A stretch of 47,337 bases of DNA from Bacteroidota bacterium. GTDB lineage: Bacteria > Bacteroidota > Bacteroidia > Chitinophagales > Chitinophagaceae. The notes under the pieces were generated by a model, which saw nothing but the letters and a program-made list of their open reading frames with translations, did no database searches and was not told the origin of the DNA. Below are positions 25,534 through 33,964 of this stretch, one piece after another. The first letter of the stretch is position 1. Each line of letters opens with the position of its first letter. The position numbers and the translations under genes were made by a program. The DNA is taken from NCBI GenBank assembly GCA_963169635.1, contig CAUJDL010000053.1, positions 1 to 47,337 on the forward strand, in the 5' to 3' direction.

Positions 25534-25578
25534 CAAATATAAATATTTATGCTATTATATGCTATGACCTAAGTCATA
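25534..25578 (-). promoter_or_regulatory. Promoter with FNR/CRP-type operator for the cytochrome c gene
   Basis: TATGAC-CTAA-GTCATA (25563-25578) is a perfect 6-4-6 palindrome with the TGA-N6-TCA spacing of FNR/NNR sites. On the minus strand a perfect TAnnTTTG box, TATATTTG, lies at 25541-25534. The predicted start near 25527 would place the palindrome centre at about -43, the usual class II activator position. Confidence 0.6.
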
Positions 25579-25671
25579 TTAAATTAAAATTAATATACAT
25601 ATTTAAATCTCTAGCAAATTGCTTAACTATGCAGTATTGGTTAATAAATAAATTTACTATACAAATATATT

Positions 25672-26025
25672 ATGAAAACAATAAGTATTAAAAGAATATA
25701 TGAACATGCTGAAAATGATGATGGCTACAGAATATTAATAGATAAACTTTGGCCAAGAGGTATAAAAAAAGAAAATGCAGCTTTAGATGAATGGCTAAAA
25801 ATTATAGCCCCAACTGATGCACTAAGAAAATGGTTTGCCCACAAACCTGAATTATTTATTGAGTTTGAAAAAAAGTATAAAGAAGAATTAAAACAACATT
25901 CTGATGAATTAAAAAGAATAAAGCAAATTGCTACCAAACAAAATGTTACATTATTATATGCAGCAAAAGATACAGCACATAATAATGCTGTAGTGCTTTA
26001 TCATGTTTTAAATAATATGAAATAA
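25672..26025 (+). CDS. DUF488 family protein (YeaO-like)
   Basis: A 117-residue protein of the DUF488 family. The characteristic motifs are RIYEHAENDDGYRILIDKLW followed by PRGIKKENAALDEWLK, then APTDALRKWFAHKP, FEKKYKEEL, and the closing VTLLYAAKD with an aromatic/acid pattern. The family has no established biochemical role; it is cytosolic by composition. It is transcribed away from the cytochrome gene, and the FNR/CRP-type palindrome lies 94-109 bases upstream, so shared regulation is possible but not shown. Confidence 0.85.
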   Translation: MKTISIKRIYEHAENDDGYRILIDKLWPRGIKKENAALDEWLKIIAPTDALRKWFAHKPELFIEFEKKYKEELKQHSDELKRIKQIATKQNVTLLYAAKDTAHNNAVVLYHVLNNMK

Positions 26026-26041
26026 AGTAGTATTCAATAAA

Positions 26042-26069
26042 AAAGCTGTTGAAAAATTTCAACAGCTTT
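26042..26069 (-). terminator. Intrinsic terminator after tRNA-Lys
   Basis: AAAGCTGTTGAAA (26042-26054) and its exact complement TTTCAACAGCTTT (26057-26069) form a 13-bp stem with a two-base loop. On the minus strand it follows the tRNA directly and runs into a T-tract, so it terminates the tRNA transcript. Confidence 0.8.
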
Positions 26070-26070
26070 G

Positions 26071-26143
26071 TGATCCCGCTGGGACTCGAACCCAGGGCCC
26101 ATACATTAAAAGTGTATTGCTCTACCAACTGAGCTACGGAATC
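26071..26143 (-). tRNA. tRNA-Lys (anticodon TTT)
   Basis: A 73-nt cloverleaf on the minus strand. The acceptor stem GATTCCG pairs with CGGGATC (one G-T wobble), the D arm is GCTCAGTTGGTAGAGC, the anticodon stem is ATACA/TGTAT with loop CTTTTAA giving anticodon TTT, and the T arm is CTGGG-TTCGAGT-CCCAG. The discriminator base is A. CCA is not encoded, so it depends on the CCA-adding enzyme. A strong terminator follows at once. Confidence 0.96.
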
Positions 26144-26327
26144 AACCTTTTTTAATTGGGAGTGCAAAAATAGTGTTATGATTTTTGTAGCCAAATTTTT
26201 CTTTTACTTTTTACGATAAACTGTTAATAATTTTTCAAAAAAAGCAAAAAAGAATAGTTTTTTAGTTATTAGTACATCAATTAATCTTTGGTAGTCTTAA
26301 AAATCATCATTAATTTTTCTTACTAAA

Positions 26328-26360
26328 GAAACTATAATTACTTCTTATTATGATAGTTTC
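26328..26360. promoter_or_regulatory. Inverted repeat far upstream of feoB
   Basis: GAAACTAT (26328-26335) and ATAGTTTC (26353-26360) are perfect complements with a 17-base spacer, 66-98 bases before the feoB start. It could be a regulator site or a stem-loop. The rest of 26144-26327 is AT-rich with nothing recognised. Confidence 0.25.
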
Positions 26361-26382
26361 ATTCCTAATTTCGCAAATCATC

Positions 26383-26402
26383 AAATAATTGTACAATTAT
26401 TT
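26383..26402. promoter_or_regulatory. Perfect 20-bp palindrome upstream of feoB (candidate metal-repressor operator)
   Basis: AAATAATTGT is followed directly by its complement ACAATTATTT, 23 bases before the feoB start. It overlaps a TATTTTCG sequence (26398-26405) that resembles a -7 box. Position and symmetry suit a repressor such as Fur or a DtxR-type protein; the identity is inferred. Confidence 0.5.
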
Positions 26403-26425
26403 TCGCCAAGTTTTAAAAAATTATA

Positions 26426-28534
26426 TTGCAACAAACATTAAACATAGCATTGGTAGGCAATCCTAATAGTGGTAAAAGTACTCTCTTTAATTCATTAACA
26501 GGACTAAACCAAAAAACAGGCAATTTTCCTGGTGTTACAGTTGATAAAAAAACAGGTAAAATAAATTTAAGTACAGAATTTAGTGCTAACATTATTGACT
26601 TGCCAGGCACTTATTCTTTATATCCACGAAGAGCAGATGAATGGGTGGCTTATAAAGTTTTAATGCATGCAGATGAGGATATAAAACCTGATGTAATTTT
26701 ATTAATTACAGATGCTAGTAACTTAAAAAGAAATTTACTTTTCTGTAGTCAAATATTAGACACAAAAACACCTGTAGTAGTAGCATTAACGATGAATGAT
26801 ATTGCTGCTAAAAAAGGTATTAAAATAGATATTGGTGGTTTAGAAACAGATTTAGGTGTACCAGTTGTAGAAATTAATCCTAGAAAAAATAAAGGCATTC
26901 CTCAACTGAAAAAAACGTTAATTGCTGCAGCACAACACAAAGTAGTACCTTCTAGAAATTTTATAGAAAATAAAGAGCTTGCTACTAAAAGTATAGAAGC
27001 ATTACAACAAATAATGCCTCAGTTAAATGATTATACTGCATTGCATTATTTAATTAACTATCAAAATTTACCTATTGATTTTAATTTAAAACTTCAAATA
27101 GAACAAATAATAGAGCAAACGAGTTTTAATGCTACTAAAATACAAGCAGAAGAAATTATGCTTCGCTATCAACGCATAAAACTTATTATGCAAAAAAATG
27201 TTTTTGCTCCCGACCCAGCAGAAAAAAAATTAATTACAGATAAGTTAGATAATATTTTATTACACCGTAAATGGGGTTATTTAATTTTAATTACTGTACT
27301 ATTCATAATTTTTCAAAGTATATTTTGGTTAGCCCAATACCCCATGGATTTAATTGAAAATACTTTTACTATTATCAGTAGTTTTTTAAGTAATCATTTA
27401 CCTGAAACTTGGTGGAGCGATTTATTGATAAATGGTATTGTAGCTGGTTTAGGTGGCATAATAATTTTTGTACCTCAAATAATGATTTTATTTGGACTAA
27501 TTACCATTTTAGAAGATACAGGTTATATGGCTCGTATTAGTTTTTTAACAGATAGGCTAATGAGAAAAGTAGGATTAAATGGTAAAAGTGTAATGCCTAT
27601 GATTAGTGGTTTAGCTTGTGCTGTACCAGCTATTATGAGTACTAGAAATATTGAAAATAAAAAAGAAAGATTACTTACAATACTAGTAACACCATTAATG
27701 AGTTGTAGTGCAAGATTGCCTGTATATATTATTTTAATTGCTCTTGCTGTACCTGAAACTTATTATTTTGGTTTTTTAAGTTTACAAGGTTTAGTAATGA
27801 TGCTTTTATATTTATTAGGTACTGTAGCTGCTTTAATTATTAGCTACATAATGAAGTGGTTTATTAATATAAAAGAAAAAAGTTTTTTTATACTTGAACT
27901 ACCTATTTACAGAAACCCACGTTGGAAAAATGTTGGTATTACTATGGTAGAAAAATCTAAAATTTTTGTAGTAGAAGCAGGAAAAATTATTATGATTATT
28001 AGTTTGTTACTTTGGTTTTTAAGTAGCTATGGACCAGGTGATACTATACAAAAAATAGATGATAAGTATAAAACTTTAATAGTCAATAATCCAGACAATA
28101 CAGACTCTCTTGAAAAAATTGCTTCTACCGAAAAATTACAACATTCTTATGCAGGTATTTTAGGAAGAAGTATAGAACCTGTAATTACACCACTTGGCTA
28201 CGATTGGAAAATTGGTATTGCACTTATTACCTCATTTGCAGCAAGAGAAGTTTTTGTTGGTACAATGGCTACTTTATATAGTGTAGAAGAAAGTGATAAA
28301 TATTCTTTAAGAGAAAAAATGAATGCAGCAACAAGACCAGATGGTTCTAAAGTTTATACATTAGCTACAGCTTTATCATTAATGGTATTTTATGCTTTTG
28401 CTATGCAGTGTATGAGTACTTTGGCAATTGTAAAAAGAGAAACAAAAACTTGGAAATGGCCTTTATTTCAATTAGTGTATATGACTGTGTTGGCTTATGG
28501 TGCAAGTTGGGTAGTTTATCAACTATTTAGCTAA
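26426..28534 (+). CDS. feoB: Ferrous iron transporter FeoB
   Basis: Inner-membrane Fe(II) uptake protein of 702 residues. The N-terminal G domain shows G1 GNPNSGKST, G2 GNFPGVTVDKKTG, G3 DLPGTYSL and a G4-like LTMND. A helical linker leads to the membrane domain, with the gate segments MPMISGLACAVPAIMSTRNI and VTPLMSCSARLPVYI and a second half containing SFAAREVFVGTMATLY. The start is TTG 26426; the next in-frame ATG falls inside the protein. There is no feoA or feoC next to it and no fused FeoA domain. A 20-bp palindrome upstream suggests iron-dependent repression. The stop overlaps the convergent gene by 4 bases. Confidence 0.96.
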   Translation: MQQTLNIALVGNPNSGKSTLFNSLTGLNQKTGNFPGVTVDKKTGKINLSTEFSANIIDLPGTYSLYPRRADEWVAYKVLMHADEDIKPDVILLITDASNLKRNLLFCSQILDTKTPVVVALTMNDIAAKKGIKIDIGGLETDLGVPVVEINPRKNKGIPQLKKTLIAAAQHKVVPSRNFIENKELATKSIEALQQIMPQLNDYTALHYLINYQNLPIDFNLKLQIEQIIEQTSFNATKIQAEEIMLRYQRIKLIMQKNVFAPDPAEKKLITDKLDNILLHRKWGYLILITVLFIIFQSIFWLAQYPMDLIENTFTIISSFLSNHLPETWWSDLLINGIVAGLGGIIIFVPQIMILFGLITILEDTGYMARISFLTDRLMRKVGLNGKSVMPMISGLACAVPAIMSTRNIENKKERLLTILVTPLMSCSARLPVYIILIALAVPETYYFGFLSLQGLVMMLLYLLGTVAALIISYIMKWFINIKEKSFFILELPIYRNPRWKNVGITMVEKSKIFVVEAGKIIMIISLLLWFLSSYGPGDTIQKIDDKYKTLIVNNPDNTDSLEKIASTEKLQHSYAGILGRSIEPVITPLGYDWKIGIALITSFAAREVFVGTMATLYSVEESDKYSLREKMNAATRPDGSKVYTLATALSLMVFYAFAMQCMSTLAIVKRETKTWKWPLFQLVYMTVLAYGASWVVYQLFS

Positions 28535-28860
28535 ATAAATTCTACATCTTCTAAAATATGTAAATCAGTTTCTTTTTTTCTGGCTTCTCTTTCGTATCTG
28601 TTATATTTATAACCCATATTAAAGCTCTCCATTAAATAAGATAAAATAAAACGAATTTTCCCTTTTTTATGAGCTTGTTTTACATGAGCCACTTCATGTC
28701 TTAACCATTTTCTATTAGCTAAAAATTCTTCTCTATTTGTATTATGTAAATAAATTGTTTTACCTATTACAATAGCTGCTTTTTTACTTTTTAATCTGTA
28801 TGCTGCAAGTCGTGCAATAAAGGATTTTTCCTTTATCCTAATTTTCATTTTCATTTCCAT
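28531..28860 (-). CDS. Mini HExxH protein, DUF4157-like
   Basis: A small basic protein of 109 residues with a zinc-metalloprotease-type motif LRHEVAHVKQ and, about 35 residues later, NRYEREARKKE, whose Glu could be the third ligand. This arrangement resembles the short DUF4157 proteins common in Bacteroidota. There is no signal peptide or membrane helix; the N terminus is Lys/Met-rich with three possible ATG starts (28860, 28854, 28848), and I give the longest. Protease activity is not proven. It converges on feoB with overlapping stops. Confidence 0.75.
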   Translation of the reverse strand: MEMKMKIRIKEKSFIARLAAYRLKSKKAAIVIGKTIYLHNTNREEFLANRKWLRHEVAHVKQAHKKGKIRFILSYLMESFNMGYKYNRYEREARKKETDLHILEDVEFI

Positions 28861-29090
28861 ATTTCACAATTAAAAATCTAGGGTATTGAATTGTATTTGC
28901 AATATAAGATAATTAAATCATTTATAAAAAATTGAATTCAACATTTTTTTTATATGTTTAAGTGCATTTACCTATAAATAAAAAAAGCTTATTACCACAT
29001 TTAAGTCTTTTATACCGAATTACATCTTCTTTTACCATTGGTAAAATTGCTTATCAAAATCATTTTTATATACATTTATCTTTACAGATT

Positions 29091-30137
29091 ATGAGTAAAC
29101 ATCAAATACGTTATTGGGCTTTTCAAATAGGTGGATGGTCATTATATACTTTATCAATTGTTTTCTTTGCCTATTTATTTCGTTTTAATTTAGATGCTAT
29201 TTATTGGAAAAGAATTTCTTTAACATTAATTACAGGTATCACTTTTACTCATTTATTTAGAGTGCTGATTCATTACTTTCAATTAAAACCACCATTAAAA
29301 GGTAATTCATGGGTTAAGTTTTTTATACTACTATTAGTTATTTGTATTTTAATGAGTATGGTAAGTAGTGTTTTAATTCAATGGTTAGGTTGGTACAGAA
29401 AAGAATTTAATGGAAATATCATCAGACGTTTTGTATTTACTTTATTTGATACCTCTCCTATTGTACTTGTTTGGGTGTGTATTTATTATATATGGCATTA
29501 TATTGAAAATGCTACAAAAACAGAAGTAGATAAAGTAAAATTAGAAAGCTTAGTAAAAGAGTTAGAATTAAAAACTATCAAAAATCATATTAATCCGCAT
29601 TTTATTTTTAATGCTCTTAATAGTATTAGAGCTTTGGTAGATGAAAATCCTTCACGTGCCAGAACTGCTATTACAGAGCTTAGTAATTTATTAAGAAGTA
29701 GTATGCATGTAGATAAAGCTGAATTTACTTCTTTAGAAAATGAATTAAATATTGTAAAAGATTATTTAGCATTAGAGCATATAAGGTTTGAGGATAGATT
29801 AAATGTATCCTATCAAATTAATGAAGAAACTTTAGACCAACCAATACCACCAATGATGTTGCAAACTTTGGTAGAAAATGCAATTAAACATGGCATAAGC
29901 AAACAAACTAATGGTGGTAATGTTTTAATAAAATCTGATTTTGTAGAAGATAAATATATTTTAGAAGTGCATAATACAGGTAGCTTAAATTTAGATGAAT
30001 ATAATTTAGAAGGATTTGGCATTATTAGTACTAAAAATAGATTGTCTTTACTCTATGGCAATAATGCAACTTTTGAACTAAACCCATTAAGCAATAATAC
30101 TGTAGTAGCAAAAATTACTATACCTATTTCTATTTAA
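29091..30137 (+). CDS. LytS-type sensor histidine kinase (His_kinase family)
   Basis: Membrane sensor kinase of 349 residues from ATG 29091. A GTG at 28962 would add 43 residues unlike the family and is not used. The N terminus has about four hydrophobic helices. The phospho-acceptor region is KNHINPHFIFNALNSIRAL (His in NPHF), followed by the ATP-binding N box VENAIKHGIS and a G box GFGIISTKNRL. This is the 5TM-less LytS/YehU-like architecture common in Bacteroidota. The paired LytTR regulator starts 24 bases downstream. The signal sensed is not evident. Confidence 0.92.
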   Translation: MSKHQIRYWAFQIGGWSLYTLSIVFFAYLFRFNLDAIYWKRISLTLITGITFTHLFRVLIHYFQLKPPLKGNSWVKFFILLLVICILMSMVSSVLIQWLGWYRKEFNGNIIRRFVFTLFDTSPIVLVWVCIYYIWHYIENATKTEVDKVKLESLVKELELKTIKNHINPHFIFNALNSIRALVDENPSRARTAITELSNLLRSSMHVDKAEFTSLENELNIVKDYLALEHIRFEDRLNVSYQINEETLDQPIPPMMLQTLVENAIKHGISKQTNGGNVLIKSDFVEDKYILEVHNTGSLNLDEYNLEGFGIISTKNRLSLLYGNNATFELNPLSNNTVVAKITIPISI

Positions 30138-30161
30138 TTATTTAATCTTAAAACCTAAACA

Positions 30162-30890
30162 ATGTCTATTAAAACAATTATCATTGATGATGAAAGATTA
30201 GCAAGAAATGAATTAAAAAAACTATTAACCGAATTTAAAGATATTGAAGTAATTGAAGAAGCTGCCAATGTAGATGAAGCTATTTTAAAAATAGAATCGC
30301 TAATACCTGATTTAATTTTTTTAGATATTCAAATGCCCGGCAAAACTGGTTTTGATTTATTAGCTGAAATAGAAAAAGCTCCTAAAGTAATTTTTACAAC
30401 TGCTTACGATGAGTATGCTATTAAAGCTTTTGAAGTAAATGCTTTAGACTATTTAATGAAGCCTATAGAGCCTAAAAGATTAAGTGATGCTGTTCAAAAG
30501 TTACAGCACGAAATACAAAAAGAAAAATTAGAAATTCAAAATATTAGAGGCCCATTAACAGACGAAGATCAAGTATTTGTAAAAGATGGAGAACGTATTT
30601 GGTTTGTTAAGCTAAACGAAATTCGTTTGTTTGAAAGTGTAGGTAATTATGCTAAAGTATTTTTTGGCACTAACAAACCTTTAATCTTAAAATCATTAAA
30701 TAATTTAGAAGAAAGATTAGATAAAAAAAGTTTTTTTAGAGCTAACAGAAAACACATTATTAACTTACGTTGGATTGATAAAATAGAACCTTACTTTAAT
30801 GGTGGTTTATTAGTAGAATTAAAAGGTGGCGAAAAAATAGAAATTAGCCGAAGACAAACTGTTAAGTTTAAAGAAATGATGAGTTTATAG
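30162..30890 (+). CDS. LytTR-family response regulator
   Basis: Partner regulator of the upstream kinase, 242 residues. Receiver domain: acidic IIDDERLARNEL, phospho-acceptor Asp in LIFLDIQMPGKTGFDLL, TTAYDEYAIKAF and the Lys in LMKPIEPKRL. The LytTR DNA-binding domain occupies about 145-240: VFVKDGERIWFVKLNEIRLF, then FFRANRKHIINLRWIDKIEP and ISRRQTVKFKEM. It should bind direct repeats as a dimer; no target is visible in the window. Its 3' end overlaps the convergent miaA gene by 23 bases. Confidence 0.94.
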   Translation: MSIKTIIIDDERLARNELKKLLTEFKDIEVIEEAANVDEAILKIESLIPDLIFLDIQMPGKTGFDLLAEIEKAPKVIFTTAYDEYAIKAFEVNALDYLMKPIEPKRLSDAVQKLQHEIQKEKLEIQNIRGPLTDEDQVFVKDGERIWFVKLNEIRLFESVGNYAKVFFGTNKPLILKSLNNLEERLDKKSFFRANRKHIINLRWIDKIEPYFNGGLLVELKGGEKIEISRRQTVKFKEMMSL

Positions 30891-31776
30891 CTGCTAAAAT
30901 ATTAGTTACATCATTTGGCTGATACCATTGTATTGCTGCATCTTTCTTAAACCAAGTTAATTGCCTTTTAGCATAGTGTCTGGTATTTTTTTTAATATTT
31001 TCTACTGCTTCTTGTAAACTACATTGTTGCTGTAAAAAACTAAACAACTCTTTATAGCCAACTGTTTGCAGTGCATTAAAATGTTGGTAAGCCAATAATT
31101 GTTTTACTTCATCTAACAAACCTTCTTGCATCATAGTATCTACACGATTGTTGATGTTAAGATATAATGCTTCTCTCGGTAAGTTTAATCCAATTTTAAT
31201 ACAATGAAAATTTCTTTTGGTTACATTACCTTTTCTAAAACTAGTAATAGATTTTCCTGTAAAAGATTTTACTTCTAAAGCTCTCATTAATCTTTGTGGA
31301 TTTTGTTGCTCTGCAATTTGCCAAAAATCTTCATCAATATTTTTTACTTGTGTTTGTAACCATGCTAAGCCATTTGCTTGATAGTTAGCAATAATATTTT
31401 CTCTTATTTCATCAGGAATTGCAGGAACATCATCTAAACCTTCGCAAAAAGCTTTTATATACAAGCCAGTGCCACCAACCATTACAGCAACAGATTGGTT
31501 AGTAAAAATTTCTTGTACTTTTTCTAAAGCATATTGCTCAAACAAAGCAGCATGTACATTTTGCTGAATAGAGTGAGAGTTGATAAAAAAATGTTCTACT
31601 GTTTGTAATTCTTTTATAGATGGTTTAGCTACACCAATATTTAATTCTTTAAAACATTGTCTGCTATCGGCAGAAATAATTTTTGTGTTAAAGTGTTTAG
31701 CTATTTGTATGGCTAATGCAGTTTTACCAACAGCAGTAGGTCCACAAATAATAATAACTGTTTTTTGTAAAGACAC
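30868..31776 (-). CDS. miaA: tRNA dimethylallyltransferase MiaA
   Basis: Transfers a dimethylallyl group to A37 of tRNAs reading UNN codons. It has 302 residues. The P-loop is GPTAVGKTALA, the substrate/catalytic motif is ISADSRQCFKELNIGVAKPS, and the Mg/DMAPP region is MVGGTGLYIKA, followed by the RLMRALEV helix. The start is GTG 31776; no ATG lies nearby upstream and the P-loop comes right after it. It overlaps the LytTR gene at the 3' end. The tRNA-Lys in the window has anticodon TTT, so its A37 would instead be a t6A site. Confidence 0.94.
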   Translation of the reverse strand: MSLQKTVIIICGPTAVGKTALAIQIAKHFNTKIISADSRQCFKELNIGVAKPSIKELQTVEHFFINSHSIQQNVHAALFEQYALEKVQEIFTNQSVAVMVGGTGLYIKAFCEGLDDVPAIPDEIRENIIANYQANGLAWLQTQVKNIDEDFWQIAEQQNPQRLMRALEVKSFTGKSITSFRKGNVTKRNFHCIKIGLNLPREALYLNINNRVDTMMQEGLLDEVKQLLAYQHFNALQTVGYKELFSFLQQQCSLQEAVENIKKNTRHYAKRQLTWFKKDAAIQWYQPNDVTNILAAINSSFL

Positions 31777-31822
31777 TTTATTGTTAAAAAATTATAGTAA
31801 AAAATATTTATGAAGAAAACAA

Positions 31823-32383
31823 TTAAAACTCTTCATCTTTATTATCATCATCATAATTTTCTTCTGTTTCATTTTCTTCATCACCTTCTTCTCCAAAGCC
31901 AGAAGCAGTTTCAGTAAGATCGTATTTTTCTTCAATATCTGTAAACTTATCGCCTAATAAACTTTTAATGCCATATTGTTGTGGGCCAATACCTTCTTTT
32001 CTAGTTACAACAGGATATTCTAATTTAGCATTTTCTTCTTTGCTTACATTAATTAACTCTACCAAGAAAACCCAATTCTTTTCAAAATCGTATTGATAAA
32101 TAAATTTTTGATTGGTAATTTTTATTTCGTTACCAATAGGGGTTTCTTCCATAAATAAAGGAGGAGCGATATAATCTTTATCATATTTTTCAAAAGTAAT
32201 TTCTCTGCCTCTTTGCCAATTATCATTACTTCTATAAAATGTAGCAGCATGTTTAGAATCAAACTCAAAAGATTTTAAAATTGCTAAATGTAAGTGTACA
32301 AATGTTTGTGTATGTTTAATAGCAATATCTCTATAAACTGCATCATCTTCTTCTAAATAAATCCTGAATTTTAATATAGCCAT
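31823..32383 (-). CDS. Plasmid pRiA4b Orf3-like domain protein
   Basis: A 186-residue protein whose first 130 residues follow the pRiA4b Orf3-like fold: LKFRIYLEEDDAVYRDIAI, TFVHLHLAILKSFEFDSKHA, and the QYDFEKNWVFLVELI strand pair. The last 35 residues are almost entirely acidic (EEGDEENETEENYDDDNKDE), probably disordered. The family is common in Bacteroidota and has no known function, despite its plasmid/IS-related name. No transposase is nearby, so it is not evidence of a mobile element. It lies between miaA and the nucleotidyltransferase on the same strand. Confidence 0.8.
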   Translation of the reverse strand: MAILKFRIYLEEDDAVYRDIAIKHTQTFVHLHLAILKSFEFDSKHAATFYRSNDNWQRGREITFEKYDKDYIAPPLFMEETPIGNEIKITNQKFIYQYDFEKNWVFLVELINVSKEENAKLEYPVVTRKEGIGPQQYGIKSLLGDKFTDIEEKYDLTETASGFGEEGDEENETEENYDDDNKDEEF

Positions 32384-32434
32384 AAGTTTGTTAGTTAGTT
32401 TTTATTTGCAACGATAAGAAAACGAAAATAAGCT

Positions 32435-33883
32435 TTATTGTACAGGTTGCAAATTGAGTTCATGAGCTTTTATTAACATAAAGTTATAAGCTGCTGTATA
32501 GTTATTATCAATTTCGCCATCTAATATAGCATCTCTAATAGCATCTTTAATAATACCTACTTTTCTTGATGGTGGTAAATTAAAAGTTTGCATAATTATT
32601 TCGCCAGTAATAGGTGGTTGCCAATTACGTAAATTATCTTTGGCTTCTACCTCTTTCATTCTAGCTTCTACTAATGCAAAATTGTTTAAATATCGTTGTA
32701 CTTTTTGTTGGTTTTTACTGGTAATATCTGCTTTACAAAGTTGCATTAAAGCATCAATATCTTCACCTGCTTCAAACAATAATCTACGAACAGCACTATC
32801 TGTAATATTTTCTTTTGTAAGCGATATAGGTCTTAAATGCAATGCCACTAATTTTTGTACAAATCGCATTTTTTCATTTAAGGGTAATTTAAGTTTAGCA
32901 AATATTTTAGGCACCATTTTAGCACCAACAAATTCATGTCCATGAAAAGTCCAGCCAATATTTTCTTCAAATTTTTTAGTAGCAGGCTTACCAATATCGT
33001 GTAATAATGCTGCCCATCTTAACCACAAATCTTGGGTATGTACACTTATATTATCTATTACTTGAAGAGTATGATAAAAATTGTCTTTATGTCCTTTATT
33101 ATCTACATATTCTGCACCATGTAAAGCCATCATTTGCGGAAAAATAATTTCTAATAATCCACTTTTACTTAAAAGATTCCAACCAACAGATGGTTTATCT
33201 GCAAGCATAATTTTATTAAGTTCGTCAGTAATTCTTTCTTGCGAAACAATTTTTATTCTTGCAGCATTTTCTATTATTGCATCAAAGGTTTGATTATCTA
33301 TTTTAAAACCTAATTGTGTAGCAAAACGTATAGCCCTCATCATTCTTAAAGGGTCGTCACTAAAAGTTTTAGAGGGTTCTAATGGCGTTTTTAATAGCCC
33401 ATTTTCTAAATCTTTCAATCCATTAAAGGGGTCTATTAATTTGCCAAAATCTTCATTATTTAAACTAATAGCTAAAGCATTAATAGTAAAATCTCTTCTT
33501 TGCTGATCGTCTTGTAAAGTGCCTGGTTTTACAAAAGGTTTTCTACTATTTTTTTGATAGCTTTCTGTTCTTGCACCTACAAATTCTATTTCAAAAAAGT
33601 TTTGAGTTGTTACTGTTTCAGCAGATAAATTTATTTTGATTTGTGCAGTACCAAAATTTTTAAAAAAAGCTACATGAGGTGCAGGGTTAAATAAATTGGC
33701 TGTTGTATGAGCTAATTCAATACCATCTGTTAAGCATACAATATCTGCATCTTTTGTTTTTCTGCCAATTATTTTATCTCTTACAAAACCACCAATTAAA
33801 TAACTTTTAGTATTTAACTGTTCTGTTGCTTTAGCAATTTTTTTTAAGATAAATAATTCTTGTTGAGAGCATTGAATATCCAT
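32435..33883 (-). CDS. cca: tRNA CCA-adding enzyme / poly(A) polymerase family with HD domain
   Basis: Class II nucleotidyltransferase of 482 residues, probably adding or repairing the tRNA 3' CCA. Key parts are SYLIGGFVRDKIIGRKTKDA with the two active Asp in DAD, the RRDFTINAL motif, DDPLRMMRAIRFA (nucleotide selection), and an HD-domain segment WAALLHDIGKPATKK. I use ATG 33883; TTG 33892 would add three residues. CCA addition is favoured because the tRNA gene in this window lacks CCA, but A-adding or poly(A) specificity cannot be told by eye. Confidence 0.92.
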   Translation of the reverse strand: MDIQCSQQELFILKKIAKATEQLNTKSYLIGGFVRDKIIGRKTKDADIVCLTDGIELAHTTANLFNPAPHVAFFKNFGTAQIKINLSAETVTTQNFFEIEFVGARTESYQKNSRKPFVKPGTLQDDQQRRDFTINALAISLNNEDFGKLIDPFNGLKDLENGLLKTPLEPSKTFSDDPLRMMRAIRFATQLGFKIDNQTFDAIIENAARIKIVSQERITDELNKIMLADKPSVGWNLLSKSGLLEIIFPQMMALHGAEYVDNKGHKDNFYHTLQVIDNISVHTQDLWLRWAALLHDIGKPATKKFEENIGWTFHGHEFVGAKMVPKIFAKLKLPLNEKMRFVQKLVALHLRPISLTKENITDSAVRRLLFEAGEDIDALMQLCKADITSKNQQKVQRYLNNFALVEARMKEVEAKDNLRNWQPPITGEIIMQTFNLPPSRKVGIIKDAIRDAILDGEIDNNYTAAYNFMLIKAHELNLQPVQ

Positions 33884-33964
33884 ACATAGCAAAGATATGT
33901 ATAGATGAGAAAGTTTATAATTTATTAAACAGGTTGCTTAATAAGTAAAATACTCAACTATTAC

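Noticed and set aside
25946..26194. Minus-strand protein-coding frame across the tRNA-Lys gene
   Set aside because: It covers the tRNA cloverleaf, the terminator and the end of the DUF488 gene, and its translation has no protein-like pattern.
28962..29090. GTG-initiated N-terminal extension of the LytS-type kinase
   Set aside because: The 43 extra residues have no family resemblance, while ATG 29091 starts directly before the membrane helices.
31823..32383. Plasmid or IS element suggested by the pRiA4b Orf3-like protein
   Set aside because: No transposase, terminal repeats or replication gene is present; this domain is common in Bacteroidota chromosomes.
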